A stretch of DNA of 7,556 nt, from contig JASLHV010000346.1 in assembly GCA_030153205.1 (NCBI GenBank), positions 1-7,556 on the forward strand, read 5' to 3'. Source of the stretch: Roseiarcus sp. (GTDB taxonomy: Bacteria; Pseudomonadota; Alphaproteobacteria; Rhizobiales; Beijerinckiaceae). How positions within the stretch are numbered: position 1 is the stretch's first letter; every line of letters starts with the position of its first letter. Positions 6,475 through 7,556 of this stretch are shown one piece after another. A program made the position numbers and the translations under genes. The notes beneath the pieces are model-generated. The model was not told the origin of the DNA, did no database searches, and saw only the letters and a list, made by a program, of their open reading frames with translations.

Positions 6475-6954
6475 ATGGCGCATCGGCAAGCCTGGGATGA
6501 AAGGCTGGCAAATCGCCTGATCGAGGAAGGCAAGCCCGCGCCCGGCGCTCTGCTGCCGATCCTTCATGCGCTTCAGGAGACCTTCGGCTATGTCGACCGT
6601 TCCGCGATCGCGCCGATTGCGGAGGCGTTGAACATTTCCAAGGCCGAAGTGCACGGCGTCGTCACTTTTTACCATGATTTCCACGCGGCCCCGGCTTCCG
6701 GCCCGGTCTTGAAGCTCTGCCGCGCTGAATCCTGCCAAGCCATGGGCTGCGAGGCTTTGGTCGACCATTTACGTGAAGCCCATGGCCTCGCGCCCGATCG
6801 TCACGATGGCGAAGGCCTGCATGTCGAGACGGTCTATTGCCTCGGCAATTGCGCACTCTCGCCCGCCGCCCTGCTCGACGGCGCCCCGATCGGCAAACTG
6901 ACGGCCGATAAGCTCGACGCCATCGTCAGCCAAGCCCGCGAGACGGCGCTATGA
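6475..6954 (+). CDS. fdsG: NAD-dependent formate dehydrogenase gamma subunit
   Basis: FdsG (159 residues) is the small [2Fe-2S] subunit of soluble, NAD+-reducing molybdenum/tungsten formate dehydrogenase and is homologous to NuoE of complex I. An N-terminal helical part (about 1-75) includes LHALQETFGYVD and VHGVVTFYHDF, which are typical of the NuoE family. A thioredoxin-like domain follows, with cluster ligands C82 and C87 (CRAESC) and C122 and C126 (CLGNC). Length is normal for FdsG. AGAGG (6464-6468) sits 6 bases before the ATG. The stop overlaps the fdsB start as ATGA, showing translational coupling. The LysR gene and its box lie immediately upstream. The alternative reading as NuoE of complex I or a hydrogenase subunit is less likely, given the FdsB-like partner. 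Confidence 0.93.
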   Translation: MAHRQAWDERLANRLIEEGKPAPGALLPILHALQETFGYVDRSAIAPIAEALNISKAEVHGVVTFYHDFHAAPASGPVLKLCRAESCQAMGCEALVDHLREAHGLAPDRHDGEGLHVETVYCLGNCALSPAALLDGAPIGKLTADKLDAIVSQARETAL

Positions 6955-7556
6955 GCGTCAAAGTCTATATCCCCGGCGATTCCGCCGCTCTTTCGGTCGA
7001 CGCCGATCGCGTCGCCGGCGCGATAGCCGAAGAAGCGCGTCGGCGCCAGCTCGAAGTGACGATCGTACGCAACGGCTCGCGTGGCCTCTTCTGGCTCGAG
7101 CCGCTCGTCGAGGTCGAAACAAAAAACGGACGCGTCGCCTACGGCCCCATCGAGACAAGCGACGTCGCCTCGCTTTTCGATGCAAATTTTCTTTCGGGCG
7201 GCGAACACGCCAAAGCGCTCGGACGGATCGACGACCATCCGTACCTCAAAGAGCAGCAACGCCTGCTCTTCGCCCGCTGTGGCGTTACCGATCCCTTGTC
7301 GATCGAGGATTATCGCGCCCATGGCGGTCTCGCCGGGCTCGAACGCGCAATTAAGCTGGGCTCCCAGGCGATTATTGTAGAAGTTCTCGCCTCGGGCTTG
7401 CGCGGCCGCGGCGGAGCCGGTTTCCCCGCTGGAATCAAATGGCGCACGGTCGCCGGCGTCACGGCCGAACAGAAATACGTCGTCTGCAACGCCGATGAAG
7501 GCGATAGCGGCACCTATGCCGATCGCATGGTCATGGAAGGCGATCCCTTCATGCTC
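6951..7556 (+). CDS. fdsB: NAD-dependent formate dehydrogenase beta subunit (5' part, runs off window)
   Basis: The reading frame starts at the ATG overlapping the fdsG stop and stays open for 202 codons to the last base, so the gene is cut by the window and not broken. FdsB is the NuoF-like flavin subunit that takes electrons from FdsA through iron-sulfur clusters and reduces NAD+ on FMN. Residues 1 to about 110 form a thioredoxin-like N-terminal region without cluster-binding cysteine pairs, as in FdsB. The FMN/NADH-binding glycine-rich loop GLRGRGGAGFPAG starts at G149, followed by CNADEGDSGTYADR (179-192) and MEGDPF, all strongly typical of the formate dehydrogenase beta subunit. The 4Fe-4S ligands expected near the C-terminus lie outside the window. 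fdsA (catalytic), fdsC and fdsD would be expected downstream. Confidence 0.93.
   Translation, partial: MSVKVYIPGDSAALSVDADRVAGAIAEEARRRQLEVTIVRNGSRGLFWLEPLVEVETKNGRVAYGPIETSDVASLFDANFLSGGEHAKALGRIDDHPYLKEQQRLLFARCGVTDPLSIEDYRAHGGLAGLERAIKLGSQAIIVEVLASGLRGRGGAGFPAGIKWRTVAGVTAEQKYVVCNADEGDSGTYADRMVMEGDPFML

Overview
The window looks like chromosomal DNA from a GC-rich alphaproteobacterium, most likely a methylotroph or formate-using member of the Hyphomicrobiales (Beijerinckiaceae/Methylocystaceae type). This placement is inferred from codon use, a canonical alphaproteobacterial LexA box (GTTC-N7-GTTC), and the start of an NAD-dependent, fds-type formate dehydrogenase operon behind a LysR gene. 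No rRNA, tRNA, CRISPR array, transposase or phage gene was seen.

Layout. Bases 1-272 form a long imperfect inverted repeat: two 120-bp arms, 112 of 120 positions complementary, around a 32-base centre. It has no convincing gene and resembles a foldback or MITE-like element. Its left edge is the first base of the window, so its full extent is unknown. Bases 273-597 are non-coding. A PA0069-type radical SAM gene (598-1764, minus) follows, with a good promoter and a perfect LexA box just upstream of its ATG, so it is probably DNA-damage inducible. Next is an AMP-forming acyl-CoA ligase of the AlkK/DmdB type (1958-3598, plus), convergent with a small P-loop kinase-like protein (3641-4135, minus). 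A perfect 7-bp hairpin lies in the 42-bp gap between their stop codons.

Upstream of the kinase on the same strand is a short 'core' MetE-type zinc methyltransferase (4250-5266, minus). It is divergent from a LysR-type regulator (5421-6350, plus). The regulator is followed by fdsG (6475-6954) and the first 202 codons of fdsB (6951 to the window end), which overlap by ATGA.

How the parts work together. FdsG and FdsB are the electron-transfer and NAD+-reducing subunits of a soluble formate dehydrogenase; the catalytic fdsA and accessory genes should lie to the right of the window. The LysR protein is probably their regulator. The same GATAG-N7-CTAT dyad (a T-N11-A LysR box) occurs in the metE-like/lysR divergent intergenic region and again across the lysR stop codon, immediately upstream of fdsG. 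That arrangement suggests autoregulation plus control of fds, and possibly of the metE-like gene. The other genes look like independent units.
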